Assembly (NCBI GenBank): GCA_037176705.1
Contig: CM073898.1
Location: forward strand, 35,529,488 to 35,593,487
Source of the DNA: Molossus alvarezi
Taxonomy: Eukaryota; Chordata; Mammalia; Chiroptera; Molossidae
Direction: 5' to 3'
Length of the DNA stretch: 64,000 bases
Below are positions 1 through 12,285 of this stretch, piece after piece. Made by a program: the position numbers and the translations under genes. How positions within the stretch are numbered: position 1 is the stretch's first letter; the number at the start of each line of letters is the position of its first letter. The notes below the pieces were generated by a model. It saw only the letters and a program-made list of their open reading frames with translations. It was not told where the DNA came from and did not search any database.

Positions 1-1597
1 AGGTTTCATCATGCCACTCAGACTTTATGAATGGTTTATTTTTGAAATTTTCCACTTATCATTTTCAGGCTGTGGTTGATCCGTGGGTAAATGAAACCAC
101 CCATAAGGGAGTGGTTACTATATACTAGTTCTTAGGAAACAGTAGAACTGCATAGCCTTGCTGTCTTAGCCAAGTGAGAATCCAGCTGAACATTCTGGAG
201 ACTAGAATAAAGGAGGTAACACTACCCTTTAAAATATGAGTGAGATCAGTCTTTTTTCTTTTTTGAATCTGAGCATCATTTTTGTATTTGGTTGAGAAAC
301 TATAACAAAATGGTTTACAGCAAGAATGATTTTTGAGTAAGATAAAGATAGGTGAGAAAGGCTCCTTTCAACAAACATTGTTAAGTTGGGCAAGTAATTT
401 TATCTTGTCGAGACTCCTTTACTTACAAAATTGGGAAAATAATCGTTAACTCATGGTACTACTGAAAGATTTAAATGCCAACATTTTTATAAAACATTTA
501 CTATGGTGGCCAGCACATAGTAACTGATCATTAAACAACTACCATGATAGCTACTACATCTATTAAAAATCACCATTTACATAATTCACAGCTTTCTCCA
601 ACTTGTCATGATGTCAATTTGATAGATAATAAACAAGATAATTATTTGTATTTACCATGTAAATATTTTTTAAGATATAAAGAAGTCAGTTTGCTTTGTA
701 ATTCCTTGCCTTATTTTTATGGCTAGCACCAAGATTGCTAATACCGTCTTTTCCTTAGAGCATGCAAATATTAATCCACTATTAAAGAAACTCGAGTTTC
801 ACCTCTTTTATGACACTTGAAGAATTTCAGCCCATGCAATCTCTCTTTCCTTTGACCTCTCATCACTATCAAACTACATTAGGTTTATGCTGATTTCACC
901 CCTGTAACCATACAATGAGCTCTTTAAGGGTAGAAGGCATACTTAATTATACTGCTTTCTCTTTCAATGCTATACTCCTAGTGTGGCCTGCTCGTAATAT
1001 TAATTGTTTTGTGCATTATATGGGTTATTTCCCCTTCTCATCAAATAAATTGCATGCCAGGAATGTCAGGAACTTGCCTTCTGTTTGTTTTGCTTTACTC
1101 ACACATGCACACTTAGTCTAACAAGATGCTGGTACAAGTATGGATTTCAGTTACCTGTGACCACTCAATGATAACCTCACTCCTCACTGAGAAACATGCA
1201 TCGTGTTTGCTTCTCTGACACACCCGAGTCTACAGGACAACTTACAGCAACGATGTGCACATGGCTCCCTTCTCTAATGCCCGAGTTAGGGCAAAGAGGC
1301 TAGCAGGGAGGGTGAAGCCTGCAGCACGGCGGGGAGGGCATGCTCTGCCAAAATTAATTAATATTAATCAAATAAAGAGAGAAAGCAGAAAAAAGGAAAG
1401 AAATTACCACACCAAACTAAACATTTCTGTGTGCCACATTTGCCTAAAGGCTGTCAGTTTTCATCTTTTCTATAGATATGCATTCTCTGAACTTCTGAAA
1501 GCAAAGTCTCAATTCTTCTAGGAAAATTGATATTCTGGGTCAGTTTTCATTTCAAATAGCTAGTCATTGTGTCTTCATAACTATATTTATGTTGATC
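1..1597. other. AT-rich noncoding DNA, little recognisable
   Basis: No gene is seen. All frames are broken by frequent stops and the short open frames lack domains. A possible L2 3' end lies at about 915-1010 on the plus strand, where a short 'ctctttaagggtagaaggca' run resembles the L2 'aggg-caggga' tail region. The match is weak. The segment ends at the target site of the first Ves SINE. Confidence 0.5.
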
Positions 1598-1842
1598 ATA
1601 TAACATACATTTATTTATTTATTGCATTTATCTTCAGATAGAGTGGGAGGGAAAGAGGGAGCAAGAGAGAGAGAGAGAAACATCGATGTGATAGAGACAC
1701 ATCAACTGGCTGCCACCTACACGACCCCATCTAGGGCCAGGGACAAACTGCAACTTCCCCCAGAGGGAGCCAAACCCGGGTCTCTCTGGTCTGCAGGCCT
1801 ATACTCTAACTGCTGAGCCAAACCAGCCAGGGCATATAACAT
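1598..1842 (-). mobile_element. Ves SINE (minus strand) with 9-bp TSD
   Basis: A tRNA-derived vesper bat SINE read on the minus strand. The head (pol III promoter region) is at about 1810-1833, where 'gctgagccaaaccagccagg' is the complement of the Ves A-box end. The GA-rich block at about 1640-1682 is the complement of the pyrimidine-rich body. The TSD ATATAACAT flanks the element at 1598-1606 and 1834-1842. The A tail (T-rich on this strand) is an ATTT-type repeat at about 1609-1625. The tail lacks the usual 'cctcaccCGAGGAC' block, so it is a variant or is 3'-shortened. Confidence 0.93.
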
Positions 1843-3402
1843 GTCTTTAATTGAAAATTGAAAATATACCCTAAAATGCTGTTAAATAATATTTTCTCTT
1901 GGGATGGTATCAGTGATTTTCATAATCTAATTCCATTTGCATGACTTCAGATATATATATATATATATGTAAAATGAATTTACATATAATTACACTTGTG
2001 ACTTCAGATATATATAATTTATGTATTTATTATAAATTATTATTTCCATATAATACATTAATATATTTAAAGCCACATACTAAATAGAACAAAGTTACAT
2101 ATAAATTCATTTTGTATCATAGATTATAATTTGTCATATATAATATATAAATTATATAATTTGTCATTTAAGTCATTCTAATGCTAAATTGGAGAAATTT
2201 GTTAAGCAAAAAAAAATATACATAAATAAAGGCCTACTATATGCAAGGTGTTTTACTGGAGACTGAACATGCTCATGGTGGGTCAGAAGTAGTACTTGAG
2301 AAATTTTTATTATGCAGTACTTGATGCTAGACTGTTTTATGCAACTAAGACTTTGAGAGTTGTATTTAAATCAGCATGAGAAAGTTTGCAGTCTGCTGTC
2401 AACTTTATTATTAAAGAACTTCTTACCAGTCATTTAACCAACCATTATTGGGACGTAAAATATGGGTTGGCATTCTGAATATTTGTAGCTAATTTTATTC
2501 AATTAGTTAGCTGCTGTAAAAATTCAGTAAGACAAAACAGTCACCAACATGTCTTCCTTCTATTATGAAGTATGATAGTTATCTTCACTTATGGTGAAGA
2601 CTTCAAAAACCATTTTCCTTTCTCTAAAAAAATTATTTTTTCATAAAAGTATGCAATCAAACATTCATATTTCTAATAGGATTTTGCTTATTTTATATGG
2701 ATAATTACTTTATATAGTATACTATCCTACAAAGCTGAGTCAATTTTTTATTTTTTCAAATATATCTTTGCTTATTTACATTGCCATTTCTGAGGTATAT
2801 TAAAATATTTTAAAACCTCAAGCTTTGAAAAATTATATATAATTGTTTATTGAAATAATAGCAAGTACACTTAGGACAAACATGTTATTTAAAACATATT
2901 TCTTTCAAGTTTCACTAGCCATTGTCAGATAGATCAGTTCTTAAAAGTCATTTTGACAAATCAAGAAATTCAGCTACGAAGTTAAATGATCAATGTTGGA
3001 ACTCAAGTACTTTTACTCCAATGTTTGGCTTTTCTATTTAACATCAGTGATGACTTTGTAGTTGAAATGGAAAGTTATGTTTCTATAAAGATGACCTCAC
3101 TCTAAAAATCCCTCCTCATTTTCTAAGCTAAACAATATTGAGTTGTTATCTTAATCCCTAACTTTGTTTTCTGATTAAGCAAAACAGAGGGAAAATAAAG
3201 AATCACGACAATAATATAAAATAAACAAGATTTAAGGAAGAAGTCAACCAGATGATAAGAACCAAAAATACAGCACCATTTCTATACTTATGTAAATTTA
3301 TCACACTGCCTGGTCATGTACCAGGTATATGGTGAAATGTTCTATAAATATGTTTTGAATGGTTTATTAATCAATCTGAGATATATTTCAGTAGCACTGA
3401 AA
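1843..3402. other. AT-rich DNA with a weak MIR scrap
   Basis: Very AT-rich sequence with a short TA run at about 1951-1969 and several runs of alternating TA/TTA. Positions 2945-3040 resemble the 3' half of a MIR on the minus strand (a diverged 'gaggaaactgaggc...aagtaactt' pattern). Confidence in that scrap is low. No gene is visible. Confidence 0.4.
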
Positions 3403-3659
3403 AAGAAAACAGCGTCTGGCCAGTGTGGCTCAGTGGTTGAGTGTTGACCCATGCACCAAGAGGTTGCCACTTCAATTCCCAGTCAGGGCACATGCCCAGG
3501 TTGTGGGCCCAATCCCCAGTGTGGGGCATGCAGGAGGTGGCCAATCGATGTTCTCCCTCATCAATGTTTCTCTCTCTCTCTCTCCTTCTTACTTCCTCTA
3601 TCTCTAAAATCAATAAAGGAAAAAAAATTTAAAAAACAAAACAAAACGAAGAAAGCAGC
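3403..3659 (+). mobile_element. Ves SINE, older 'gtgtggctcagtgg' type, with TSD
   Basis: The head CTGGCCAGTGTGGCTCAGTG is at about 3416. It includes an A-box-like TGGCTCAGTGG and is followed by the 'cagtcagggcacatgcccag' body and a CT-rich tract at 3570-3598. It ends 'ctctaaaatcaataaag' with a long A-rich tail. An imperfect TSD (AAGAAAACAGC at 3403-3413, AAGAAAGCAGC at 3649-3659) brackets the body. This tail ('aaaatcaataaa') differs from the 'gtcctcgggtgaggat' tail of other copies, so at least two Ves lineages are present in the window. Confidence 0.92.
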
Positions 3660-5378
3660 AGGTTGATGAAAGAAAACTATCTTACACCTTTAAAAAATTG
3701 CTTGTTGGATTATATATGTCATAGACTATTGAGTATATGAGAGATTCATAGTGATGGGCAGCTGAGACAGAGGAGTGTCAGATGATCTCACATGATTTTC
3801 AACTTGACGTTCTTTTCCTTTCCCTTCTCCTTGCCACTCTTCCTACTGTAAAGATTTAAAATTTCAGGGAATCAGAAAGATTCTTCCTATGAACACAACA
3901 TATTTGAACCCACTGGAAGAAATAACTGGTTCTCAGGCATGCCACTCTTTGAAGTGACAAATTAGAATAATGGCAATGAAAAACCAAAAATAAACATGCA
4001 CTTAAACTATTTTTTAGGAGAAAAAATGGCAGAATGATCTTTCATGAGGACACACACACACACATACACAAACATTGTCAAAATGCATACCTTTCTCCTG
4101 AATTGTATTACCAAAGAAGGGAGAGAGAACTGAATTAAGTCAGCAATGTTAGACTCTCTGGTAATAGATTCCAGCAACATTCTTCTATTCAGAACATGTC
4201 TCATCATACATCAGAGATTAATGGGCCATTAGAGTAAAACATGTTAGCTATGCCCAGTGAAGGTGTCAGCACAGCAGCTTCTATTAACAGCTTTCGAAAC
4301 CTCCATGAAGATGTCAAAGGTGCCAATGGATTTGCACAATTCCATTGACCACGTTTTCTGAAGGTATGAAATGAAATCAAATTTGATTTGACTGATATTT
4401 GGAAATTATTAAAATTATGATAAAAATACACAAATTAAATACTTATTTATCCTAACACCTTGAAAAAAATTAACCTTCTTGTGTGGTTTTCACTGGCAAT
4501 TTGTTAAGTTACATACCTGAGAAGCATTTAGCCCTAGTAAGGAAGAATTAAACCAATACTATTTTTGAATACCGTTTTATATAATAATAGCTGTGTAAGA
4601 AGGGAAGAAATTTTTATTATATTTGAGATGCATGCAACAATATTTTTACATAAAGCAGGAAAACAGACAAAGTGTTAACAGCTTTGTGGTTCAAATATGC
4701 TTGACTTTTATGAAAATGTAGTAATTACTTAAAAAACAATTCCATTTTCATTAGGAAATACAGAAAATCTGTATAGCAATCCTTTTCAGAAGCATACCTA
4801 GAAATTTCTAAATGTGAATAGAAGGTAATCCACAGTGATCCACAGTGAACTGATTTCCTTACTTTGGGTATTCCTTTAGATTCTATTATGTTACCAATTC
4901 TACAATATTCTGCATTGTTGGCTTCATGAGACAATTGCTTGAGTGAAACACAGCTAAAAATTACCTTAAATCTACCTTATTCTTTAGCAGAGAACAAATG
5001 GCTGAAAAAAAAGTTTTCTTAAATTTTATAAAATGTGCTATTCTCTACTACTAGGAACCTAGTTAAATATAAATACTAACATCTATCTTTAGCCTTCCAA
5101 ATCCTATTTATTTTCATTGATGTTAATTTAGGCATTAATCTGAAAACCATTATAAACAAACTAAAAAATATGTGTATAAATCATGAAAATCTTTCTATTT
5201 TCCATAATAATCTATAAGATCTTTGTGTTCAGATGCAGATGATGAGAAAAGAAAGAACAAATATGGTTTTAATGAATATTTTGAGAATATCACAAAGCAA
5301 TATATGATTTTTAAAAAACTTTACCATGAATTCTTCTTGGTATTACTTAGAATTGTAGCTATGTAGAACCCAAAAAAC
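3660..5378. other. Unique AT-rich DNA
   Basis: No repeat or gene is recognised. An imperfect AC microsatellite lies at about 4049-4070. The minus-strand open frames here (for example 4007-4207 and 4204-4431) are short, lack domains and show no splice context, so I do not call them genes. Confidence 0.5.
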
Positions 5379-5843
5379 TGTTATGGGTTGAACTGTGTCC
5401 CCCCAGTGCAAAAATGTATGTTGTAGTGCTAATCCTCAGAGCTTCAGAATGTGGTCTTATGTGGAAATCAGGGTGTTGCAGAGGTGATCAAGTTAAAATG
5501 AGATCACCAGGTGGGACCCCATTTAATATGACTGGTACCCCCATAAAAAAGGGAAATTTGGACACAAAGACAGATGCACATGGAAAGACGATGTGAAGAC
5601 ACAGGGAAAACATAGCCATGTGACTAGAGTGACGGATACACAAGCCAAAGAATGCCGAGCGTGGGCAGAAAACAGCAGAAGCTAGAGGAAGCCAAGCATG
5701 AATCTCTGGAGTGACAGGGAGGGCATGGCCCTGCTGACACCTTGCTTTCAGAGTTCCAGCTCTCGGAACTGTGTGACCATGCCTTTTGTTTCAGGCAACA
5801 CAGTGTTTGGTGCTTTGACACTGAAGCATTAGGAAACAAATAC
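5379..5843 (+). mobile_element. MaLR/MLT1-type solo LTR
   Basis: It begins TGTTATGGGTTGAACTGTGT and carries, in order, motifs I know from ancient MaLR-like LTRs: 'cctcagaatgtgg-cttatg-ggaaat', 'gatcaagttaaaatgaga', 'aatatgactggt', 'gccatgtga', 'ctgctgacacctt', 'ccagctc-cggaactgtg' and a 3' end near 'attaggaaacaaatac'. No internal retroviral sequence adjoins it, so it is a solo LTR. It is diverged and codes for nothing. The exact subfamily needs a library search. Confidence 0.75.
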
Positions 5844-6431
5844 CGGAACCTTGGAGAACTTACGAGCCCGTAAGCCAAAAAGTTTATGTGGGAAAATGAC
5901 GATGTATCTCGCTGCCCCGAATCCCACAGCTACCCCAGGCAGAACTCCAGAAACAAAAGCCTGGTGTTCTTGACTACAAATGTAGGGCCACCTCTTCCTC
6001 CATGGAGAATGACAGATTGAAAATGCTCAGTTTTAAATTTCATTAAAGTTAATTTCTTTAAGTTATTTTATTTAAAGACTTTTGTTAAAACTAAAAATTA
6101 ATATTAGTGCTCTGTTGCTCTCTCGATTCTTTCTAAGTGGCCAAGCTCTAATTTCTAGAGCTATGTTTTCAGTCTTCAAGGTAAAACTGAGACTTCATAT
6201 TTACCCATCTGATGCTTAATTTTTATCAAATGAACCCATTTAAAATTTTTTTTAATTTTACAACAAAATTAAGGGGAAATAAAAGTATTAAGAACGACTT
6301 CCATATATATGTATATGTGTGTGTGTGTGTATGTAACTGCCAAAGGTATAAATCTTGCAAACACCTGCAGACATCATTAAAAAATCTCCTTTTTTATTTC
6401 ACTTAAGAAGAAAAAATCATTATTCCAACTA
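5844..6431. other. Unique DNA with TG repeat
   Basis: No gene or named repeat is seen, apart from a short TATA/TG microsatellite at about 6302-6335. Confidence 0.5.
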
Positions 6432-6540
6432 ATTTGGAAGCCTCATGAAGGTAGAGAAAAGTTTTTGTGTTTATTTGTACCTCTAATATCTAGCACCATG
6501 CCAACACAAAATTGGTGCTCCATACTGAATACGTACATCC
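6432..6540 (+). mobile_element. L2 LINE 3' end
   Basis: 'agcctcatgaaggtagagaa' followed by 'tctagcaccatgccaacaca' and 'ggtgctcc' follows the L2 3' consensus (tcatgagggcaggga ... cctagcacagtgcctggcac ... ggtgctcaataaa). It is old and diverged. Confidence 0.6.
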
Positions 6541-6850
6541 ATTCCACAAGTATTTATTTAGCAGTTACTATGTTCTCACATTACTCTCTATGCTGAGAAT
6601 GGAACAAGGAAGAAAATGTGCAAAAAGGCCTGCTATTGTTGAGCTTAGTGTTCTAATGAAGAGACTCAGAGAAGAAGATACATTATGTGGCATACTGAAA
6701 GGTAGTGAGTACTAAAGAGACAAAATAAGGCAGAGAGCAAGGAACGGGGAATACTGAGGGTTGTTGCCCTTGTAATTAGGGGGTTAAGAAAAGGCTGCAG
6801 GATTTCTATTTGACATTTGCAACTTGAGCAAAGATGTAAGGAATGCATGT
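6541..6850 (-). mobile_element. L2 LINE fragment, minus strand
   Basis: 'acaagtatttatttagcagt' then 'tactatgttctcacattac' is the complement of the L2 3' end. It is followed by the usual purine-rich L2 antisense text ('gagcttagtgttctaatga', later 'gacatttgcaacttgagcaaag'). It abuts the plus-strand L2 end at 6432-6540 in a back-to-back arrangement. Confidence 0.6.
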
Positions 6851-7129
6851 ATGAGGTTGGCTATAAGCTTTAAGACCTAGTTGTATCTTTTCATTGTAAA
6901 CAAATGAGGTGACACAGTTCCTGGTTTGCCTAGAATGGACCTAGTCTACATGCTTCTTATCCTCATATAACTATTAGTAGCTGGCCCTTTAGCTCTTACT
7001 AGTGTCCCAAATTAAATGATAGATTATACAGTCACACTACTTAGATCATCGTCTCTACACAGTACATACCAAAGTTTCTTAAATTAATGAGTAAAAAACA
7101 AAAAGTGTATCTCCTTCTCACATCTCATC
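6851..7129. other. Unassigned short stretch
   Basis: Nothing recognisable on either strand. Confidence 0.4.
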
Positions 7130-10100
7130 ATTTTTTATTTGTCAAACTATGTCACCTCCTTGTGCAGCAGTATTGCCATCGACGCCCAAACTTTGAGACT
7201 AAGATTGATTCGCAGAGAATCTTTTATTATGCTTAGGTGAAAAACTCAAAAGAGATATGCTTATGATTAACATCGACAATAACAATTTTCTCTCACTGTG
7301 TAAGTTTTATTTAGTATCCTCCTTGTCTTTCATTTCACCGTTGAGACCAACATCTTTATAGAGGTCCAGATGGTGCAGAGAGATTATGACAATGAAAGTA
7401 AGCTCATGCTGAGGGCCTAAAGAAAGAACAAATCATGACTTGCCTGAAAGACCAATTTCAATTACGGACTTACTATGCCCCTATCAGATGGGGCGCTCAC
7501 TGTGAACCTCGCCTGGTGCAACATTAGGTAACACGTGAGTGGATTAGTAGTTGTACACTAAAGAAGGGCACCAAGGACCATTAAAACTCCCCCTTCCATA
7601 ACTAAAATGGAAGTAATCACATCCATTTTAGAAGTGGGGTATTCATCAAACATGATTAACTGTACAGAAATCCCACGTTAATTATCCGTGAGCGTTTCTT
7701 AGAAAAGACGTCAGAGTTGTTTGTTGCGAGAGGAAACTTTGAAGCATCCCATGTTTGTCAGGCTAGCCCATCCAATTTGTGTAAGTAGCTTGTCAGAAGA
7801 CAAGCAGACTTCCCCTCAGATGTGTAATTTAGCAATCCTCCCCCCCTTCCAGATTCAGGAAGAAATGTTAATTAGAACTGGAGTCACTTTTTAGAGTCTG
7901 CATAAATTCAGCCCTGTCAACTTTGCCTGTGCCCCTCTGCAAAGTGGAAAACAATGATGTTCTACATACCACGCTAATGTATAAATAACTTCTATGCTCA
8001 TTTAGCCACTTCAGCACATCCAAGGAAATGACATTATGAATGAGCCACATTACCTAGAGGAAACAGACAGACTAAATGTGGGCTTCCACACAACTTAATA
8101 TGCATCCAATGTACAAGTTAAGCAGTATCTTCCACACTAAGTGACAGGCAATTTATCTCCATACATCAGTGTGTGTCATGAATATGACACAGCTTTATTG
8201 TTGAAGGAATTTGAAATTTCCAGCCATAACTAAAGTTTCCTATCTCCATTTATTAGCAAGCTACATGTAAAAATCAAATTAATTGCTACATTCATGCCTA
8301 TACTTGCCTCCATTTAATTAATTCTGTTTAAGCTTTTCCAACCCTTTAATGGTATCAAGCCAAGCAAGAGGCCACGGTCTAAAAGTGACAATGTGTGTGT
8401 ATAAGTGCACATTCTGTCATTGCTAAAATCCCTCTATTTCTGATGTGTAAACGATCTACGTTAGTCACAGGACATTTACCTCAATATCTGCTATTTACAG
8501 CGTTTGTTTCCTGGCAAGACAAATGTCAACAGTTTTTGAAAACTAAGCACTGTTTATTGTTTAGCTAGCAATTATAAAATAAGCACATCTAACATTTTTG
8601 TTATTTCTTTGGGAAAAAAAAATCCAGTGATTCTTGTAACCCAAAGGGTTTCTGGAGAAATTTGCACAATTTATTTCATAAGATCTTCATATTCTTGGCA
8701 CCCATCCTTTGCCATTGTGTTATTAATTAACCCTAGAATGCACATATTAGATATTGAACTTAATGCCAACTAATCCAGTTAGGTGAATGATCTGACGAAG
8801 AAACAAAGTCTCTTTTATGTGGACATGCCTAATTAGGTCTTACTGATCAAAATTAGTTTACATTAACTAACAAACACAATTCCATGCAAAGAATCTTTCA
8901 TTTTGACTACACAGGATCAAATAACTAACATGGTTGAGTTTTTCACAGGTGCTTTAGCCCCCAAGTGTGCATCACCCTCACACACAGAGGCCATTTGGAT
9001 CGACTGCCCTGCTTCTTTCTGGGCACCCCCTCTGGGAATGGACAGGCTACCTGTCCCCAGTAGGACTACCCGCAATGTAATCTTCCACTAAATCATCACA
9101 CGCCATTTGGCCCTACCATATTTACCCCCTTCACATGGTTTTCTATTACTATTGACAGTCTGACTGAGACCAGAAATACATGTTAATATTACTATCGAGA
9201 ACAGTGAGGGGACAAAGGGGAAACATTCTGACAATTAATTGATTGAGGGTGACAATAATTTAGACAAATGGCTAACTCTGAGGCAATTTTCTTAAATCTT
9301 TATAGAACACAGGACAAGTCTACATAAATCACATTGTATGTTTTAGAGTCATTGAATTTGACTCCATAAATAAAGTACAGCATGCTGGATAACCTATCAC
9401 CAAAAATATATGGAGATCCCAGTCAAAATTAAACGGCAGAGAATAAATACAACATGGCCCAGGGTGTCAACATTAGGAACATCTGCTTTAAGGTCTAATC
9501 TAATTACTGATTTGTTCTGCCCTGGAAACTAACCTGTGACTGCTTTGTTTAGCAGGGTCACATTGTCTGTGAGTGATTAACTGGTAACCAGCTACTAATT
9601 TAAAAAGTAATTTATGAAGAGGACTCCCCAAAGTGGTGGATCTCTAAATGTTCAAGGAATGACTCTCCATGTAACCACTTCAAGTATCACATTGCTTTCA
9701 TGAAGTCAGACTAATTTCATTACAAACATTCATGTTAGAAAATATTACTTTCCCACCTCCGCTAGCAAAGCAGCTGTTTGGAAACTATGACTATTCACTT
9801 CCCAGGACTCTACAAGTAGTTTTTGTTAGAATAATTTTATGCTAATCTTTGTCCCTTTGGCATTTATTAGAAAGACATCAAATTTACACAAGTCTGGAAG
9901 AAGTAAATGTGAAGTCTATGTGTATCGCACTCATCTCTAAAGAAAAAAGAGAGCAGATCAAGGTGACAGAAGGCAGGGAGCTCTGTGGAGGGCACCAACT
10001 AGCTCAGATAGAACACCCACTCTGGGGCTTTGGGCCCACAAGGAGGAAACTACATCATTCAAGCTCCTGCGTCCCTGAAAAGAGTATCACTATGACTCTT

Positions 10101-10800
10101 CTACAAACCATTAGCTCCTTTATTTTAAAATGTGTCCCCTAATGGAGGATTATTAAAAGTGTTTAAACTGTTTCACAAAGTAAAGCCTAAATATGAGGCA
10201 CAGTATTTTTCAATATATTAATTCTTGCTCCTGGTGTTCAAGTGTTTCTACCTCTAAGAAGCAGACAACTGGATCACATAATATGAGAAAATAACTGAGG
10301 AAAAGAATGTTTCAGTTTTGAATTAAAGATGGAGGGATTGTGCGCCTTCAGAAGGACTTGAGACTTCCGCTAGTAGCTTAATGTGCACCTTGCCTATTGT
10401 CGAACTGCCCCATTGGCCTTTTAATTTCATTTAATTGATAAGGACTGGAAGCCCATGCAGTGGTTAATTCCCACTGAGAATTGAAACTACCTATCCCCTA
10501 CCCAGTTTACTGTTTACATTAACTAATGTATTATTCCATTGTCCTCATTAGCATCACAACTATTCTAAGAGATGCACGGCCCAGCAAATAACTTGTGAAT
10601 CCCAGGAAATTCCCAAAAGGCTCATGTTCCATAGGAAGTATCAATACATAACTGTGCTCTAAACCCTTCTGAACGTTGTCTTTCCAATCCTTAGTTACTA
10701 TATTATGATTTTTACCCATTTTTAACCGAGTAATCAAGCCCCTACATTGAAAGACTCACCTTACACCAAACTTCTAATTCTCAATGTTTTCTGACTTTCT
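7130..10800. other. Repeat-free block, candidate conserved noncoding DNA
   Basis: About 3.7 kb with no SINE, LINE, LTR or DNA transposon that I can recognise, which is the longest such block with this texture. It has many homeodomain-type cores (TAATTA/ATTAATTA, for example near 8325, 8727 and 8830), moderate base composition and no long simple repeats. The open frame at 9849-10142 has no domain or clear splice context. Lack of insertions is common around developmental enhancers, but conservation cannot be judged from one sequence, so the regulatory reading is inference only. Confidence 0.35.
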
Positions 10801-11177
10801 CTTTATTCCTCTGAGACCTTACCACAATATGCAATTAACTCAGCTTTTTCTTATCAACAGATTGCATGGGTGGTGTCTGGGGAGCAGGCACAGACATAAA
10901 CCATGTTTTTTCAAATAGAGAAGTATGCACTGATTAGTGGGAGAAGTGAGCAGACTGTCTACAGCTGAGGAAGCATCGTGGGAAGGGAGCTGATGATATG
11001 AGAACTTCCTAGTTAACATATTCATTGAATAGCATGGTTAGTTATCCTCAACTAATCCCTGAATGAAAACTATTACATTCAAAAGAACAGAAGAGAGTCC
11101 TGTAGTTTGGATGGATCCAGGGGGTCATTTCAGACATTATCCTTATTCCTAGAGGGAACAAGCCACAATGCCAATAT

Positions 11178-11345
11178 AATAATAACTACCATTTATTGAA
11201 TACTTACTACTTATTGCTTATTATGAGCTGACCAATTAAAATATATTATCACTCTTGAACTACACATTAGTTTTACATAGTAGATATTATAATCATCATT
11301 TTCCAAAGGAGAAAGTAATTCAGATAGATTAATGAACCTTCCCTG
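11178..11345 (-). mobile_element. MIR SINE, minus strand
   Basis: 'accatttattgaatacttac' followed by 'tagtagatattataatcatc' and 'attttccaaaggagaaagta' is the complement of the MIR core and 3' end (catttattgagc-cttactatg ... attttacagatgaggaaac). It is an ancient mammalian repeat. Confidence 0.65.
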
Positions 11346-12194
11346 AACAAAAAGTCCTCCGTCCCAGTCACCCGCTCACCCTCTATTGAAACAGGATGGT
11401 TCACTTTCTTCGTGGTAGTTTTCACCATCTGGAATTATCTTGCTCATGTTACTGTTGACTTGTTAACTCTCTATCTTCCATCATATATTTAAACGTCAGG
11501 AAATTAGGGACTGTGCTGCCTATTTATTTCTATGTCATTTTTGCCGGAGGAAGAGGGGCCAGATGCCTCTGACACTCATGAGCAGAAGATTCTTAGGACA
11601 TCTTTAGAAAATGAATTTTCTAAGACTCACAGGGGAGAATGGATGGTTTTTATTAGGGTGGAATTACACTTCAGGTGTTGTAAAGTCCCAAGTCCCTCAG
11701 TCCAATCCTGGAAGAGGAGGCAGTTGTGGGTTCAGCAAGGCTAGAAATAGGGTCAAAGTCCAGAGTGTCCCTACCACAATGCAGCCAGATCCAGATCAGG
11801 CATCAGGCAGGATTCAGTCCATTAATGCACTGTATGGGTCCCACATGGCTGCAGGCCATGTGGGAGAATGCAGGGTGTGGGAGCCTGCAAGCAGTCTCAT
11901 GTAGGCAGCAAGGTAGAGCAAGCTCCTTTGTCTAGGAGATTAAATATCAGGTTTCATACACGTGCAGTGGCCATACCCATTCTGGCCACTGACTCCCTTC
12001 CAGGTGTGACAAAGAACAGGCATATTTCAGGACAGGAAGGCACCTCCCATGTCGCGCAGAACTCACTGGGCATGCCTCTAAACTGCCTTTGTTCAGCCCC
12101 TGCCCCACCGACCAGCAGGGAGAAGACCTGGGAGTGGTAACTGCAGCCTCCTGGTGAAGCTATACAAATGGCATGCCTATATTATCTGGTCGTC
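11346..12194. other. GC-richer unassigned DNA with hairpin
   Basis: This stretch is noticeably more G+C-rich than its surroundings at 11530-12140. It holds several overlapping open frames with no domain (11532-11744, 11611-11904, 11868-12140). Frames overlapping on one strand in this way are typical of noncoding GC-rich DNA. It may be an old LTR, but no ends are visible. It contains the perfect 11-bp-stem hairpin listed separately. Confidence 0.35.
11839..11865. repeat. Perfect hairpin, 11-bp stem, 5-nt loop
   Basis: TCCCACATGGC, then the loop TGCAG, then GCCATGTGGGA. The arms are exact reverse complements. There is no T-run after it and no bacterial context, so it is not a terminator. Confidence 0.85.
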
Positions 12195-12285
12195 CCTTTA
12201 CTCATTGCCTGTTCAACAATAACCAAGTTATTGTGCTGATTGACTATCACCTAGGAAATAGTAGGTGATCAATAAACATGAAATT
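12195..12285 (+). mobile_element. L2 LINE 3' end
   Basis: It ends 'aaatagtaggtgatcaataa', matching the L2 terminal 'catagtaggtgctcaataa', with diverged upstream sequence. Confidence 0.5.

Noticed and set aside
60..180. Possible Tigger or L1 scrap around 'ttgatccgtgggtaaatgaa'
   Set aside because: The similarity is too short and diverged to assign.
9849..10142. 97-codon open frame within the repeat-free block
   Set aside because: No domain and no convincing splice sites. Conservation cannot be assessed here.
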